The notes under the pieces: model-generated
The model's input: only the letters and a program-made list of their open reading frames with translations
Told to the model about the DNA's origin: nothing
Database searches by the model: none
DNA from: Ascidia mentula
Taxonomy: Eukaryota > Chordata > Ascidiacea > Phlebobranchia > Ascidiidae
Reading direction: 5' to 3'
Length of the DNA stretch: 64,000 nucleotides
Assembly (NCBI GenBank): GCA_947561715.1
Contig: OX387199.1
Location: 997,001 to 1,061,000 of the forward strand
In this document: piece after piece, positions 12,701-23,340 of the stretch
Layout of the letters: each line of letters starts with the position of its first letter
How positions within the stretch are numbered: the stretch's first letter is position 1
Made by a program: the position numbers and the translations under genes

Positions 12701-13090
12701 AAGTCAACATTATACTGAACCCAAGGTTTACCAACGTTTGGTGGCTTGTTGTACGAGACATCATTTTATTGGGTGACCAGAAAGGTTATATTAGGTAGCA
12801 GCATTTATCAACTCAATATGTGTTTGACAATTCGATTGTGTGAAATGCATTTTTTGAAATAAAACTTAGTTTTCACGTCGTATGCCTTATACAGATACGT
12901 TCATAGTATGTCTACAAACCTATTGACGTTTGTGCAGTTTTGCATCGTCAAAATATAGTCATGCCTATTAGTGGCAGGCAATATTAGTCTGAGAGATTCA
13001 AAGCTTCAATGATTCGAACTTCTTGCCTTTGGCCACTGTTTGGTTTACAAAAAGTTTAACGGCTTTTGAAAACCACAGATTAGGCTTTCT
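9790..13090. repeat. Large tandem repeat, three diverged copies of ~1.2-1.3 kb
   Basis: Three copies are recognisable from shared strings: AATCGTTCAGAGCCT near 9922, its variant near 11108 and again near 12385. Each is followed by GGCAATAAA-like or GCAATAAA strings, GGAGACTC and a TACCAACACG segment. Spacings are about 1185 and 1279 bp. A further pair (CCAAGGTTTATCAACGTTTG near 11781 and a variant near 12721) shows that the later part is also duplicated. There is no consistent reading frame across copies. This is part of the intergenic DNA between gene units 1 and 2. Confidence 0.75.
11442..11517. repeat. Near-perfect 36-bp hairpin
   Basis: The arms 11442-11477 and 11482-11517 are reverse complements with a single mismatch, separated by a 4-base loop TTGA. 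The arm begins AGATGGCTTATACTCAATAT. It lies inside the middle copy of the large tandem repeat but is not shared by the other copies, so it arose after the duplication. It does not look like a transcription terminator. Confidence 0.93.
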
Positions 13091-14096
13091 CGATATATGT
13101 TCATTTGTTGTCAAGAAATCGTAATTAACGGTCGCGAGAAAGTCGTAGATCTACCCTTTTTCGTCTTGCTGCGCTTCAACGCTCTTAACTGGGTGAACGG
13201 AGCAAACCCAGCTCAGTTTCATAGCTTCGTTCATTTCCAGCTTGTGTAATCGTGCAGTCATTGTGGGATATTTTATTTCTTCGTCTTTAAGAATATTTTC
13301 TAAAGTTGTTTTTATTTTAAGTTTTTGCGGAAGATGAAAGTGTATTACTGACAAAGTATTATTTAATCAAAATCCAGTTTAAAATTTTCCTTCTGGATTA
13401 CTTGTTTGGATTGGAAAGATTTATAAAGCCAGTAAATAAAAAGAAAGTTGTTGAAAGTTTCCAATTTGAGTAGGTTCAATAACTTGCGTATATACAAACA
13501 TTTAAGCTCGTTTTTGCCAAACAGTTTTGTTAAATATGTTTTTGTTGTACCATTTTAAATTAAAGAAACAAAGCATAAAACCTACGAGCTTGTGTTCGTA
13601 GCGAGGGAAAGAAATAACATTTTCCTGTTGATAACGATGCTTGTGATGTGTTATATTAATTTCCCACTTCGACAGTGGCAGTCCTTGTAGTATAAAGCAC
13701 GACATCTCATATGGCCATGTACGCGTTGACTTTATAATGTTTTGCAATTTGGCAAATCGTTATTAATGCTTAAAATCTCCAAGTTTTGTAAAATTACGTT
13801 ATTGTGGGCAAAAATTAATGCACAAAAGTCATTTGACTAGAAGTTTGTTTATGTTGATTATGAGTCGTAAGATGCAGCGTTGTTAATAGTTGGTAACATG
13901 CAACAGTAAAATTATTTTTTTTTTTCATCAAGTTGCATTTAATTTGTGGAGGTGCTTCGAAATGACGAAAGAAATGTTAATGTTTGATTTTGTTGGTTTT
14001 AAAAAAACATGTTTATAGTTTTAAACCACCAGTACGCCAGATAATTTATTGTTTCATTTCGTGCATGTTAATTTCTCTTTTTGAACGGATTGTGAA
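13091..14096. other. Non-coding stretch before cluster I unit 2
   Basis: AT-rich sequence with no supportable gene. A few short open frames on either strand lack splice partners and paralogue support. Confidence 0.4.
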
Positions 14097-15170
14097 ATGG
14101 ATATCTTGCTCAACTGTTGTCGTTGTTGCGGTAAGTAAAAGTGAATTACCAGGCAAAGAATTGTTCAAATAGGATTTACTACAAATTTTTCTTCAGGATA
14201 AGTGACAAAAAACTCTTTTCATCTAACGTTGAAAAGTTTGTAAAATTTAACTACAAATTAAGTACTTTTGTTTCAGCCCAATGGTATAAATTAATTTTAA
14301 TAAAATATAATATATGGAGACCATTTGGAGGTACAAAGATTGTTTGGAAAACTTTTGCAGGATGTGTGTTGAAAGGTGCTCACAAAACCACACACATCCA
14401 TGTAAGCAGTTGTCGATGTATTTAAGAAAAGTGATTGTGTTTTTGTTGGTGCTACAAAGTCCTATTTTTATTTGGCAATGTTGGGTCTTTCATCAAGTCA
14501 AACTTTCACATTTAGCATCAAAATTTTTAGCTAATGCAGGGGAAAGAAAACCTTTGGCTTCCTCAGTTGACCAAAAGAAGAATGGGTCAATACAAACGGA
14601 ACCCCAAAGCAATAAGACGCTAGAAGGTAAGCATACACATGTAATCCAAATGATGGGGAGATCCTGCCTTGTCTTCAGCGAACCTCATGAGTCATGACAA
14701 TATCACATTACCATATTTATATATGATTGTTGACATGCGCTAAACGAAGCGTTATTTGAAAACATTTTTCAATCCCGTACCATTGGCAAATCAGTATTAT
14801 TAGGGTCACTTTTCTTACTTAAAAGCAATTAATACAGACGAAAGCCGCAAAAGAGAACTGCAGAAAGTTAACCGAGAACTTGAAGAAGCAAAAAACCAAC
14901 CTCGCAAAGACGGTAAGCGTTTGCAATAATTTAGGAATTTGTTTTCAGTTTAAGTACTTTGAAATCAATGAGTTTTTCGTTGTAGACAAAGTCCACATAA
15001 CAGAAGTTGGACCCATGATACACAGAGATGGAACCGTTACAGGAAGCTCTACTATAACAGCTGTTGTTCCTGATGATATGGCCGAGCATTATCAAATCCG
15101 TCTTCCATCAAACTTTACAGTGATCGGACAGACTTCAAAAAAATATCTCGGGGACGAAAATAGTGATTAA
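14097..15170 (+). CDS. Small-family A-type protein with Cys-rich N-terminus (cluster I, unit 2)
   Basis: Five exons, 14097-14130, 14339-14401, 14531-14626, 14838-14912 and 14986-15170, all joined in phase 1, give 150 residues. Exon 1 (MDILLNCCRCC) and exon 2 (CLENFCRMCVERC) make a Cys-rich N-terminus suited to palmitoylation or metal binding. Exon 3 is polar. Exon 4 is a charged helix (DESRKRELQKVN..KNQP). Exon 5 is the conserved domain with GPMIHRDGTVTG and KKYLG. A 34-nt first exon also starts both cluster II A genes, and the 63- and 75-nt exons have equal-length counterparts in unit 3. The acceptor of exon 2 lacks a good pyrimidine tract; a start at ATG 14314, reading into the same frame, is an alternative. 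Function unknown. Confidence 0.7.
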
Positions 15171-15597
15171 AATCGCACATAGACCAAGCAACTATATGTG
15201 TGTGCGTGTGTATATATGTATGTGTGTTATGTGTAACATTTGCATTATTGAATAATATGTTTCTCAATCGCTGTCAACCATAACCGTTTGTGGTTAGTGG
15301 TGAAAGTAAGCCGACTGGTCAAAAATTTCCCAAATATTTAGGAGAACCTTATAATCTTACACCGAGCAGATAACTTGCTCTCCATTCTTGTGTTTGTTGA
15401 CTTTGTTCTACCGTTGGTTAATATTTTGTATTTGAATGCTCGTTTAATGTTTTCACGTACAGAAACAATAATTTTTCAGTTTTTTTACAAGGATTTGTGA
15501 GTTCCATTGTGGCACAATAATTAAAATCTGGCCTCACATTTATTTTATTTTGTATCTGTAGGTTAAATAGTGAAACTTGTTCCAGTAGGTGACTAAA

Positions 15598-15910
15598 ATG
15601 AGCAACAATATTGAGGAAAAAATCAGAAATTTAGATAAAGAAACTCTTAAGATTAAAAAGCGATCTCACCAACTTCAACTACAGATAAATGAAAAGAGGG
15701 AAGGTTTGTAACAAAGCAATTGAAGAGACTTTTCGTTATGTAAGATATGTTATTATTTCAGATGTAGCCGAACTGGAGGCGAGAGGACCGGAGTACATGA
15801 AGAATGGAAAAATAGAAGGACAATGGAGAAGGGAAATTACTGCATCACTGTCTGTGTTAAAAGAAGAGGCCAATCAGATAACCTACTCCACAGCCTTAAT
15901 CAAAAAATGA
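15598..15910 (+). CDS. Small coiled-coil/GPxxxxDG-domain protein, B type (cluster I, unit 2)
   Basis: Two exons, 15598-15703 and 15762-15910, joined in phase 1 give 84 residues. The helix begins MSNNIEEKIRNLDKE. The domain begins DVAELEARGPEYMKNGK and includes GQW, then a helix with KEEANQ. Exon 1 has the same 106-nt length as in unit 3. The acceptor-like AG at 15560-15561 lies 36 nt before the ATG, within a stretch conserved in all three B genes. There is no Gly2, so no myristoylation is expected. Function unknown; membership in the family is clear from side-by-side comparison. Confidence 0.8.
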
Positions 15911-16235
15911 TTTTTTTTATGAAACAACTTAAGTGCTAAAGTGCTATGTTTAATTTGTGTTTATAATCTGATCATACTTGAGATTTCAATCAATCGTTTC
16001 TTGATTCTGAAACAAGAGATTTTAGAATAGACTCTTTTGTGTCAGTCATGTGTGAAAGAAGTAACAAATTATAATTCACGGAAAATGCAGAGAACCTTTT
16101 GTATTTTGTTGTTTACGTTAAATATGTTGTTGGATTCTTAGATTTGTTTTTTTTCTTTCCATCTTATATTTCAACGTCTAATATATTTTTCTTCGTTTAA
16201 GATTAAAGTTTAACCTACCAGTATTAAGTTTAAAG

Positions 16236-17115
16236 ATGGGTAGCAATGAGAGTAAACTTCAGCAAGAAAAACTTGAACGAGAGAGACTTCAACAAGAGAA
16301 ACTAACGCAGGAGAGATATAATAAAGCCCTGCAGGATCGGGATGACGCCCTTAAAGAGGAGAGGAAATTGGAACTGGAGCTTCAGAAGCTGACCTTGAAA
16401 ATGGGTAAACAGGAAATCCACAGTTTCTCTTTAATTACCTGAAGTAAAAAAAAAATTACAATACGGTAACTCGTTATTCATGCTTGTGTAGGTAAGTGTT
16501 CATATTTGGTAAAAACATAAAAGACAACTTGGAATAACAATATGGTAAAACCACAACGAGGTTGCGTTGTCGTTTTCGTGGAAAAGCCCATTACGAGCAT
16601 TTATTTAACGAAGCGTACATTGGTTCTACCGACAGCTGGTGCTACCCAACTACGGTTATTTTTTTGTTTGCATAACTTGCTTTCAGTGTGTTCCTAGGTG
16701 TTTTTTAGTTATATTTTGTTTAAGTGTACATGTACTTTGCAGTAAGGTTCCTGATGTAGCCTTAGTATTAAAAAAGTTTTATAATCATAAGAAACACGTG
16801 GTTTAGTTTGTCTGCGAAATTCCCCTCATAATGAAATCATTTCAAACATCCAGTACATATTGGCAGGTAAAGCTTCTATAGTCATTGAAACGCCAGCCGT
16901 GTCAAAAGAAGGGACATTGGTTGGAAAACCTTTTATGCGTTACGAAGGACCTGCAGATGGAATGAAATATGCGAAAAAAATGTGGGATTCTGTGAAGCCC
17001 GAAGAAAGAAGACCAGGTAATTTTCACATTAGTAAAGATCCGCACAAAAATAATCCTTCAAGTTAAACTTGCAGTTCAACAAGGAGTGCTGAAAGAACTT
17101 GAAGGTCCCGATTGA
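16236..17115 (+). CDS. Small-family C-type protein (cluster I, unit 2)
   Basis: Three exons, 16236-16404, 16867-17016 and 17075-17115, all joined in phase 1, give 119 residues. The N-terminus MGSNESK fits an N-myristoylation signal. A short charged helix follows, with one LERER-type unit and the conserved segment [15 protein letters not shown]. Exon 2 (150 nt, the same length as in the other two C genes) encodes GKASIVIETPAVSKEGTLVG and the YEGPADG segment. Exon 3 is 41 nt and ends GPD-stop. The intron before it is only 58 nt and could be missed; skipping it would replace the C-terminus by unconserved residues. An acceptor-like AG lies 34 nt before the ATG. This is probably closest to the ancestral C gene before the minisatellite expansion of unit 1. 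Confidence 0.82.
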
Positions 17116-20100
17116 AATCGACTCTATGCAGTGATTCTAACGATGCCATGGATGTCATAACGACCAGTCCATGAAAACAATAGTGTCCATTGCGACACAT
17201 TTTAATATTTTGCATCCACATATTTAAGCATCTTCTTTTTTAAGGTGACATTAAAAGTGAAAATATCTGAAAACATGTTTTAGTGGCTTTACACTGCAGT
17301 TGAACGTTTTCATATGCTGTTGTGCTTTTTGTGCTATTCGTAAAATTTTAAAGGCTGGTCAGAAAGCTATGCTTGACTTGCATTTCGAAGGCTATTCCGC
17401 TCGTGGTGTTAAACGTAAACATTCCATGAAACTTTTTCTTAATTGTAAAACCTAAAGATTGCATGACACTGATACGTTCATAACTTGTATTTCTGCATAA
17501 TGATGCGTTATAGTTCAATGAAATCCAAGTAAAATCACAAAAACACAAAACTTTTTGCTGTCTCCGCAATGATTAAAATAGTAAATAAATAAATAAACAA
17601 AACATGTTACATATTTCTAGGACAAGGATCTCAGACAAATACTTCATAAAATGTGATATAGGTCCTATATGTAATGGTTTCTATTTGTAAAAATGGTGCT
17701 AGAAATAAAGATTGGACAAACACTGTGTTGACAAAACGAGGGGAATCATAACTTAGTGTCAACCAATGTACTTTACTTTTGTCATGGGTGATTCCCCTAC
17801 GTCGGCATTGCAGCGCTGTGCGAGGTTTCTCTTGTGGTTACGAGAAGAAAAAGAAGGCGATGTTGTTGTGTAAAACCATGTTGCTTCTTGCTATGCTGTG
17901 CTCGGTTAAGTGCAGCGTTTTAACGTTGGAACATATTTCTTGTAAGTTGTAAAAATAAACTACATCACAAAAAAGAAATCTTATTATGGCAGAAACGTTC
18001 AATTATAACCTATACGTTTGCCTTTAGTGTGCGGGTTTTTGTGTTTTACTAAATAAATTTTCCATCAAGAAGATACAACTTTGCAGCGTACAACTTTGGT
18101 TTGCCATCTTGGCTGCAATGCAATAACACAAAAACTTCGCCAAATAACATAAAAGGGTTTGTCTACTGACGTCTTGCAATCTCTTTTGTCATCTTTTCTG
18201 TAAAAATCATGACAAAACAAAAATCCTGGATCGGTAACAAATAATTTACATGACTGCATTACAAACGGTCGCCGTTCCAAGTTTATTCCTTGACCTCAAT
18301 AAACTGGAGATAAAACTGGATCGAAGTCAGAAAAGGCAAATTTTGATTGCAAAATAATAGCTGTAATCGCCAAGTAACCCAGGCAGTGCGGCGACCCTGC
18401 CTTATAGTGTGAAAGCATGTGACATTACTCTGTTGTCATAAATGAAGGATCAAAAAGGAAAGCGGCAATTCCTTTAAAAGCATAAAAGTAAGCGAACAAA
18501 AGGTGCCTGGCTTACGGGTTAGAGACGTAAATTTCATACCGGGAATATTCAGCAACAGTCCTTTTATCCATCAAAACTAAAGTTGTATTTGTGCCGCTAC
18601 TGCGAAAATAACGACCGCTATAAGCAGTAAAGGTTTTATACGAAAAATTGCAAAATTATGATATCTTAAGGTATTCGGATCCGGTTCGAATTTGAACAGA
18701 TAGCGAATATAGATACTCGTCGGAGTCGGATTTGGACGTTCTTCGTTTTGGCACATCTGTAGTAATAAACTTTTAAGTTGTTGTAATTATAGTATTCCAA
18801 GGAAATTTGTAAAGAATTTGAGACAAATGTATGAAGACCAAATTAATTTTGTTATATACAGTTACATCATAGTGTCTTGGTAAGAAAAGTGAAGAAGAAA
18901 TTTTGTGCATGCTAGTTTAAAAGCTAGATCACCGCTACAGTCAGCTTCTGCACTGGTAACATGCACAAGTAGACAGTGTTGGTATTTGTTGTTACCGAAA
19001 AAGCATCTGTTTCATGTTTAATTTTTGTGTTTTCTATTCTAATTTCCGGTAATGCAATATGAAACAAAATGCATTCTACATAATTGTTTGTAAGTACAAA
19101 TAAAAGTAAATTACATTTTAATTTTACTGCAGGGACAACAGTGAACCACATCATCCAGATTATTTTTCAATTTTTTTGCAAACGTATCCGCTTAAAACGC
19201 ACAACAAAACACAGGGACCAATGTTTACCTGGGGTTGTTGCCGCGCAAGCGCAGCTAATTACACGCTTTAAAGAATTGTGTACCTGTTAAGTACGTGATT
19301 TGCGGAGCCTTTAATGTTCCGTAATGCTTTTGTACGGTACTTTTGATTAAATAGGAAATAAACGATATTTGCGTTATAAATAGCAATTCACTCAATCGCC
19401 AGAAACAGTGCAAGTGTTTAACCTATAGTTAGTTACATAATTAACACCAACAAAAGCGTACACCTGTTGCTTGAAAACCTGGTGTTTGTGTAAGTACTGC
19501 GATCGTGGTCCCGATTAACCTTCAAGGTCAACACACCATGCAACAAAACAAAGATTTTGTGACGTTGGTGGTTTAGCGAGTCTCAATAAATGAATGGAAC
19601 CTTGATCAAAGGCTCCATTTTGAGTTGGTTTCTGACGTATATGGACAAACATTTAAGCTCGTATTTCATATTCTTAAGAGTTTTGTTAAAGACTTGGTAT
19701 GTGCATGATGCTTGATTGTGATGTTTTCATGAAACCGTTTAAAATTTGTGTAAAAGGGAGGAAGAAAATAAAGTTTGAAATGTCAACAGAGTATAAATTA
19801 CTGCAAAACATCCAAACCAATTTTAATTGTGATTAAAGGGTGAAGGTGTACAACCCGCTTATTTAAACCAAATACCCAGCACGTAGGAACAAAGCGTATA
19901 ACTGAACAGCCCGATATGGCGTTAATAGGAGGCGGTGATTGGAGTGAATGGTTACTTCACGTGTATGTGCTACAGTAAAAGAATTACCACAGATAAGTAA
20001 TGACTTTTAGTTCATCATCTGATATATGAAAACTCCCAAATTGGACAATCCGACAGTGACTTGCTGCTGACTTGCAGCTGAATTTATCTTTTGCAGTGAT

Positions 20101-20360
20101 CTTGGGCGAGAAGGAGCGAAAAAGACAAATATATGTTGCCTTTTGATTCTCTAACGGTGTACTAAATGACGTATTGGATGCTACAATACCATATATGACA
20201 AAATACAGTCTCTGACCAATTTATCTCAGTCCCGTTAAAGCATTTTTAATACCCAATTTTTGAAATGATGAACTCTTTTTAGGCAAATTTCTGCCGTCAC
20301 AACTGTGCAGAATTAAGACGTATAATTTTTCAAACCGCTGACAGTTATTTTGCCATCGAT
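17116..20360. other. Duplicated intergenic DNA between units 2 and 3
   Basis: No gene is supported. Several blocks match intergenic DNA elsewhere in cluster I. 17460-17960 resembles 24120-24620 (for example the ACAAAACGAGGGGAA string and the GGGTGATT-CCCTACG stretch). 18905-18990 resembles 9390-9470, and 19440-19560 resembles 9575-9690. This shows that the flanks duplicated together with the genes. Confidence 0.6.
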
Positions 20361-21320
20361 ATGTGTCTGAACCGTTGTCGTTGTTACAGTAAGTAAGAGT
20401 GAATTACCAGACAAAGTAAAAACCCAGTATAATTTATGACGTTAATGGGATTGTAAAACAATAAGGAGAAAAAGCTTTAAAGTATTTTTTTTTGAGTGAG
20501 TTTATCATGGCATGAAATATGGACACTATTTTACAATTTGGGTTATCAGGATTTTGCATTGCATGCCGGTGGTACAGAGATTGCCTGGGAATCTTTTGCA
20601 GGATGTGTGTTGAAAGTGGGTCGCGCAACCACACACATCCATGTAAGCAATTGTCAATGTATGTAAATAATCCTTTTCAAAATGTTAATATGAAAAATTG
20701 TAGTGAATGGAACGGAAAACGAACGTCTGGCTTTCACAGGTGATCAAACAAAGGAAGAGCCTGCTGTAGAACCCAGAAACAATCAGACACTTGAGGGTAA
20801 ACCCAGCGTTTAATTTTATAGATGGTAATATTTTATATCTCCATCCATGTTCCATCGCCGGGTATGGATGGGCGTAAAACAAAACACACTGTTATTTGGA
20901 CACAAATCTCAACTCCGTACTATTTGGTTGAAACCGTTCATTGGGATCCGGCGCATCCCTACTAATTTTTTCACTATTTGTTCAAATACAATAAACACAG
21001 ACGAAGAGTACGAAAGACAACTACAGGAAATTGACAGAAATATTCAAGAATCAAAAAACCAACCCCACAAAGACGGTAAGTGTAAAATTTTTAGGATTTG
21101 TTTCATTTTTTTGAAAATAAAGTACTGAGGTTCCCACCATAGACACAGTCTACATAACACAAGTTGGAGCCATGATACACAGAGATGGAACTTTACTGGG
21201 AGCTCGATTATAACAGCTGTTGTTCCTGATGATCTGGTCGACGAATTTCAAACCCGTCTTCCACCAAACTCCACAGTGATTGGACAAAATTCCACAAAAT
21301 ATTTCGGTCGGAATAACTGA
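20361..21320 (+). pseudogene. A-type family member with a frameshift in the last exon (cluster I, unit 3)
   Basis: Exons 20361-20388, 20580-20642, 20704-20796, 21001-21075 and 21143-~21320 match the unit-2 A gene, keeping phase 1 at every junction. The first exon (MCLNRCRCY) and second exon keep the Cys-rich pattern. The fourth encodes DEEYERQLQEIDRN..KNQP. In the last exon the conserved GATGGAACCGTTACTGG reads GATGGAACTTTACTGG, one base short. The frame therefore leaves the family consensus after DGT and reaches TAA at 21211. The second base in GPM is also changed (GAM). The rest of the domain, to the final KYFGRNN, remains recognisable in the other frame. It is probably a recent pseudogene or a truncated protein; a base-call error cannot be excluded. 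Confidence 0.72.
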
Positions 21321-21861
21321 TTAAAATCTCAATAACTATATATGTGTTGTACATAACATTTTCATTGATTGACAAATTTTTTCTCTAACCTTGTTCGCCA
21401 AACCCGGTTGTATTGCGCACGTATTGGCAACAAATGGTCTTTGAAAAACTTTCTGCAAATGGAAACTGGAAATATTTCATTTCCATTATCAGCGTTTTTA
21501 GTTTGCCGAAGAACTCATACAACGGTTGCGCGGTTTGCTGGAAGACTTTTGCAGAAAATGACTCCACAGGAATGACAATCTCTTTCCTATTTTAATATAA
21601 CGTACGTACCATGGGCAGATTACTGTCATGTCCACGCTTATCCCAGGAACACCTGATTTTTCTACCGTTTCTTAATATTTATTGTTTAAACGCTCTCGTA
21701 TTGTTTTTACATTGAAGATTCAAAAATCGTTGCGTCTGGGACAATTCTTTAATTTCTTTTGCATAAATTTGTGAATCCGATTTCGGGAAAATAATTGAAA
21801 CCCGGTTAAGTTTAATGTTTTGTAGGTAAAGTAGGCAAACTTGTTCCTGTAGATAGCTAAA

Positions 21862-22165
21862 ATGGACCAAATTATTGAGGACAATATCAGAGATCTGCGA
21901 AAAGAAACCCTTGAATTAAAAAGCCGATCTCACGAACTTCAACTGAAGATAAATGAAAAGAGGGCCGGTTTGTAACAAAACGATTCATCTTTTGTCTTCT
22001 CCAGTTTTAAAACTTATTTTAATTTCAGATCTGGCCAAACTGAAGGAAAGCGGACCGGAGTATAAAGAGGATGGATCAAAAAAAGGTCAATGGAAACGGG
22101 AAATCAAGGCACCAATGTTTGTGTTAAAAGAAGAGTCAGAAAAGACAAAAGCTCTGAAGCAGTAA
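21862..22165 (+). CDS. Small coiled-coil/GPxxxxDG-domain protein, B type (cluster I, unit 3)
   Basis: Two exons, 21862-21967 and 22029-22165, joined in phase 1 give 80 residues. The helix begins MDQIIEDNIRDLRKE. The domain begins DLAKLKESGPEYKEDGS, followed by GQWKREIKAP, and ends in a Lys-rich tail shorter than in the unit-1 copy. The acceptor-like AG at 21824-21825, 36 nt before the ATG, sits in a block conserved with the other B genes. Its A neighbour upstream is frameshifted, while this copy is intact. Function unknown. Confidence 0.8.
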
Positions 22166-22551
22166 TCAAAATGTGATCTTCAATCTTTTTGCAGTGGAAT
22201 AACTTATGAAAAACTAAATTGGTTTTAGTTATTGCGTTTTTACTGTTTACCTGAAAGTTGATTCGTATTAAGGGATCATTTGGTAAAACCTGTTCATGAA
22301 ATTTTGATAATTCTCTTCAATCATTTTGACATAATTTGCAAAACAAAATGTTCTGGAATGGTCTTTCTGTAAGTAACTTGACGCGTGTGAAAGACGTAAC
22401 AGACTGTGGTCATGTGAAAACTGTTTTGTTGATTTATTTAATTACGTTATTGTTGCATTTCTTCCTTCGAAATCTTGCTTTTCAACGCCCAATGATTTTA
22501 CATTTTTCTTTTTTTTTATTTAAGTTTTACGTAGCGATATTAGGTTTAAAG

Positions 22552-23340
22552 ATGGGCGGAAATAAAAGTAAACTTAAACGAGAAAAACTAAAACGAGAAG
22601 CACTTGAACGTGAAAAACGTGACCACGAGAGACGTGAGCAAAGGAGAATTGGAAACGAGAAACGAAACCAGCAGGAGAGATATAATAAAGCCCTGCAGGA
22701 TCATAATAACGCTCTTGAAGAGAAGAGGAAATTTGAACTGGAGCTTCAGGAGCTAACTTTGGAAATGGGTAAATATACGGAGAAGATCAACAGTTTCTCT
22801 TTCGAAAGCTAGTGATTCTTAACAGCAGCCCTCTTCCAACCTTTGTCTGACTATCATCAAATAAAAATAAACCTATTTACAATTTTGCCGATAGGACAGC
22901 CGCACATTCCTACGTAGGCACTGGCAATGAATATAAAAATATTCTCGTGGTTTGTTTTTTCTGTATTGTTCAAATTAGCTGTGTTGCTTTTATGCTGCTT
23001 TCCTAAACTTTATAGGTTTCGCAAAAGTCTATACATTAAAAAGGTTTAGAGCGTGTTTTTGCGGAATTCCCCTTGCAATCTTCAAGTACATGTTCGCAGA
23101 TAAAGCTGTTCTTACCATTGAAATTCCAAGAGTCTCAAAAGAAGGGAGATTTGTTGGAAAATTTACTATGAATTATGAAGGACCTGCAGAGGGAGTGCAA
23201 TACGCGAATAAAATCTCGGATTCAATGAAGCCAAAGGGATCAAGTTCAGGTATTTTTGACATGTTTACTGAGGTAACACATTCATCATTCAAATTAAACT
23301 TGCAGTTCAACGGCAAAACCAACTTGATGATCCCGACTAA
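22552..23340 (+). CDS. Small-family C-type protein (cluster I, unit 3)
   Basis: Three exons, 22552-22768, 23100-23249 and 23306-23340, all joined in phase 1, give 133 residues. The start MGGNKSK fits an N-myristoylation signal. A longer in-frame reading begins upstream at 22336, but it crosses the conserved acceptor at 22521-22524 and has no counterpart in the paralogues. The helix has irregular KLKREALERE-type repeats and the QQERYNKALQD segment. Exon 2 encodes DKAVLTIEIPRVSKEGRFVG and YEGPAEG. The 35-nt exon 3 ends DDPD-stop, matching the -PD-stop of the other two C genes. Intron 2 is 56 nt. Function unknown. Confidence 0.82.

Noticed and set aside
22336-22551. Upstream extension of the unit-3 C gene from ATG 22336
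   Set aside because: Crosses the conserved acceptor before the ATG and has no counterpart in the other C genes.
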